Of a stretch of 64,000 nucleotides of DNA, positions 63,485 through 64,000 are shown piece after piece. Each line of letters starts with the position of its first letter. The stretch's first letter is position 1. The position numbers were made by a program, and so were the translations under genes. The notes below the pieces were generated by a model. That model was not told the DNA's origin. It made no database searches and was given only the letters and a program-made list of their open reading frames with translations. The DNA comes from Rippkaea orientalis PCC 8801. Lineage in GTDB: Bacteria; Cyanobacteriota; Cyanobacteriia; Cyanobacteriales; Microcystaceae. The stretch covers positions 4,372,097 through 4,436,096 of the forward strand of contig NC_011726.1 of the NCBI RefSeq assembly GCF_000021805.1, written 5' to 3'.

Positions 63485-64000
63485 TTACTGTTCCCCATTG
63501 CCTTTAAACTGATATTGACTGGCAATTAAAGCGACTAAAAACCACCAGAAAATATTCACTTGGGGACGGTACCAAACCGTATCTACTAAACCTTGTCCTA
63601 ATAAACCAGCCATTCCGGCGATCGCGGCAATTAACCAAATCCCTTGGCGATTATTTTCTAACCGTAACCGTTGCATTTGTGCGATTCCTTGATTAACCGT
63701 CACAATAATCAACCAAAGGAAAATACTTAGTCCAATTAATCCCATTTCTACAGCGTTTTCTAAAAAGATAGAATAGGAACTTAGGGCACTATATTTAGGA
63801 CTCATATAACGGGGATAAATACTATTAAAAGCAGCATTCCCCGGTCCAATACCCGTTAGGGGATAATCTTTAATCATCTCGATCGCTGCCATCCAAACAT
63901 TCATCCGAAAATTATTACTACTGTCTTCTCGTCCCGCAAAAATACTCATGACTCGTAATCTTATCGGTTCTAAAGCGACGATAGCAACGAGAACAACCCC
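63485..64000 (-). CDS. ictB: IctB-like (bicarbonate-uptake related) membrane protein, C-terminal part (cut by window edge)
   Basis: The last 171 residues and the stop of a larger protein; the gene continues to the right of the window. The visible chain starts GVVLVAIVALEPIRLRVMSI, then FAGREDSSNNFRMNVWMAAI, then the loop MIKDYPLTGIGPGNAAFNSI with YPRYMSP, and membrane segments MGLIGLSIFLWLIIVTVN and WLIAAIAGMAGLLGQG. These match the C-terminal region of the cyanobacterial IctB family (O-antigen polymerase superfamily) once linked to inorganic-carbon accumulation; its exact role is debated. The ATG at 63949 is internal, since the frame stays open to the edge. Confidence 0.88.
   Translation of the reverse strand, partial: GVVLVAIVALEPIRLRVMSIFAGREDSSNNFRMNVWMAAIEMIKDYPLTGIGPGNAAFNSIYPRYMSPKYSALSSYSIFLENAVEMGLIGLSIFLWLIIVTVNQGIAQMQRLRLENNRQGIWLIAAIAGMAGLLGQGLVDTVWYRPQVNIFWWFLVALIASQYQFKGNGEQ

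Noticed and set aside
1-64000. tRNA, rRNA, tmRNA, RNase P or SRP RNA genes
   Set aside because: I looked for their conserved loops by eye and found none; a covariance-model scan would be decisive.

Overview
The window reads as chromosomal DNA of a unicellular cyanobacterium of the Cyanothece/Crocosphaera/Rippkaea kind. Reasons: many copies of the HIP1 octamer GCGATCGC (for example 191-198 and 7008-7015), moderately AT-rich DNA, and typical cyanobacterial genes (an SLH-domain OprB-type porin, a KGK-domain protein, a DUF3120 protein, Uma2 nucleases, and the IctB C-terminus at the right edge). The species assignment is inference. I see no rRNA, tRNA, CRISPR array or prophage. LAYOUT. 1-435: start of a succinate-semialdehyde-type dehydrogenase. 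728-5710: type IV pilus operon pilM-pilN-pilO-pilQ on the minus strand, with overlapping junctions and no separate pilP. 5913-8768: solute-binding lipoprotein and a Ser/Thr kinase. 9259-16582: small unknown proteins, purF, a 2H phosphoesterase, holA, corA and aroB. 16679-24756: porin, DUF1460 protein, universal stress protein, MoaD-like protein, SagB-like double nitroreductase, MscS channel and PhzF-like enzyme. 24785-31000: glycosyltransferase and an M16 peptidase pair (one active, one lacking the zinc motif), split by a DUF3782 nuclease gene and a broken DUF2887 gene. 31145-34105: beta-propeller phytase with a PEP-CTERM tail, then a TnpB-only IS605-type element with an unlisted 45-residue ribbon-helix-helix gene divergent from tnpB. 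34170-47613: typA, a large AT-rich membrane protein, a GNAT protein, a dynamin-like GTPase, KGK, HNH, PlsC and Uma2 proteins, DUF3120, an FHA-cyclase and an adenosine deaminase family protein. 47663-50836: restriction-modification island at the 3' end of nadC. 51002-64000: peroxiredoxin, a giant TamB-like protein, a Wzy/O-antigen-ligase-like protein, transaldolase-family enzyme, a two-component system followed by a tandemly duplicated PepSY-TM-like gene, and ictB (partial). MAIN OBSERVATIONS. (1) The adenine methyltransferase and the XRE-endonuclease fusion lie between two 125-bp copies of the nadC 3' end. The copies differ at four sites, all synonymous third codon positions. This fits an island that carried in its own replacement gene end from a related genome better than a local duplication that later decayed. 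(2) The TnpB element has a divergent RHH gene; the 34-bp gap between the two starts holds a TATAAT box and an imperfect palindrome, suggesting a self-regulated element. (3) Two copies of a 42-bp repeat sit in the same frame inside the tamB-like gene and encode Pro/Ser linkers. (4) Several short palindromes or direct repeats recur in the window at 31023/49867, 44503/50933 and 62047/62336. Most other genes look like ordinary housekeeping or conserved cyanobacterial genes.
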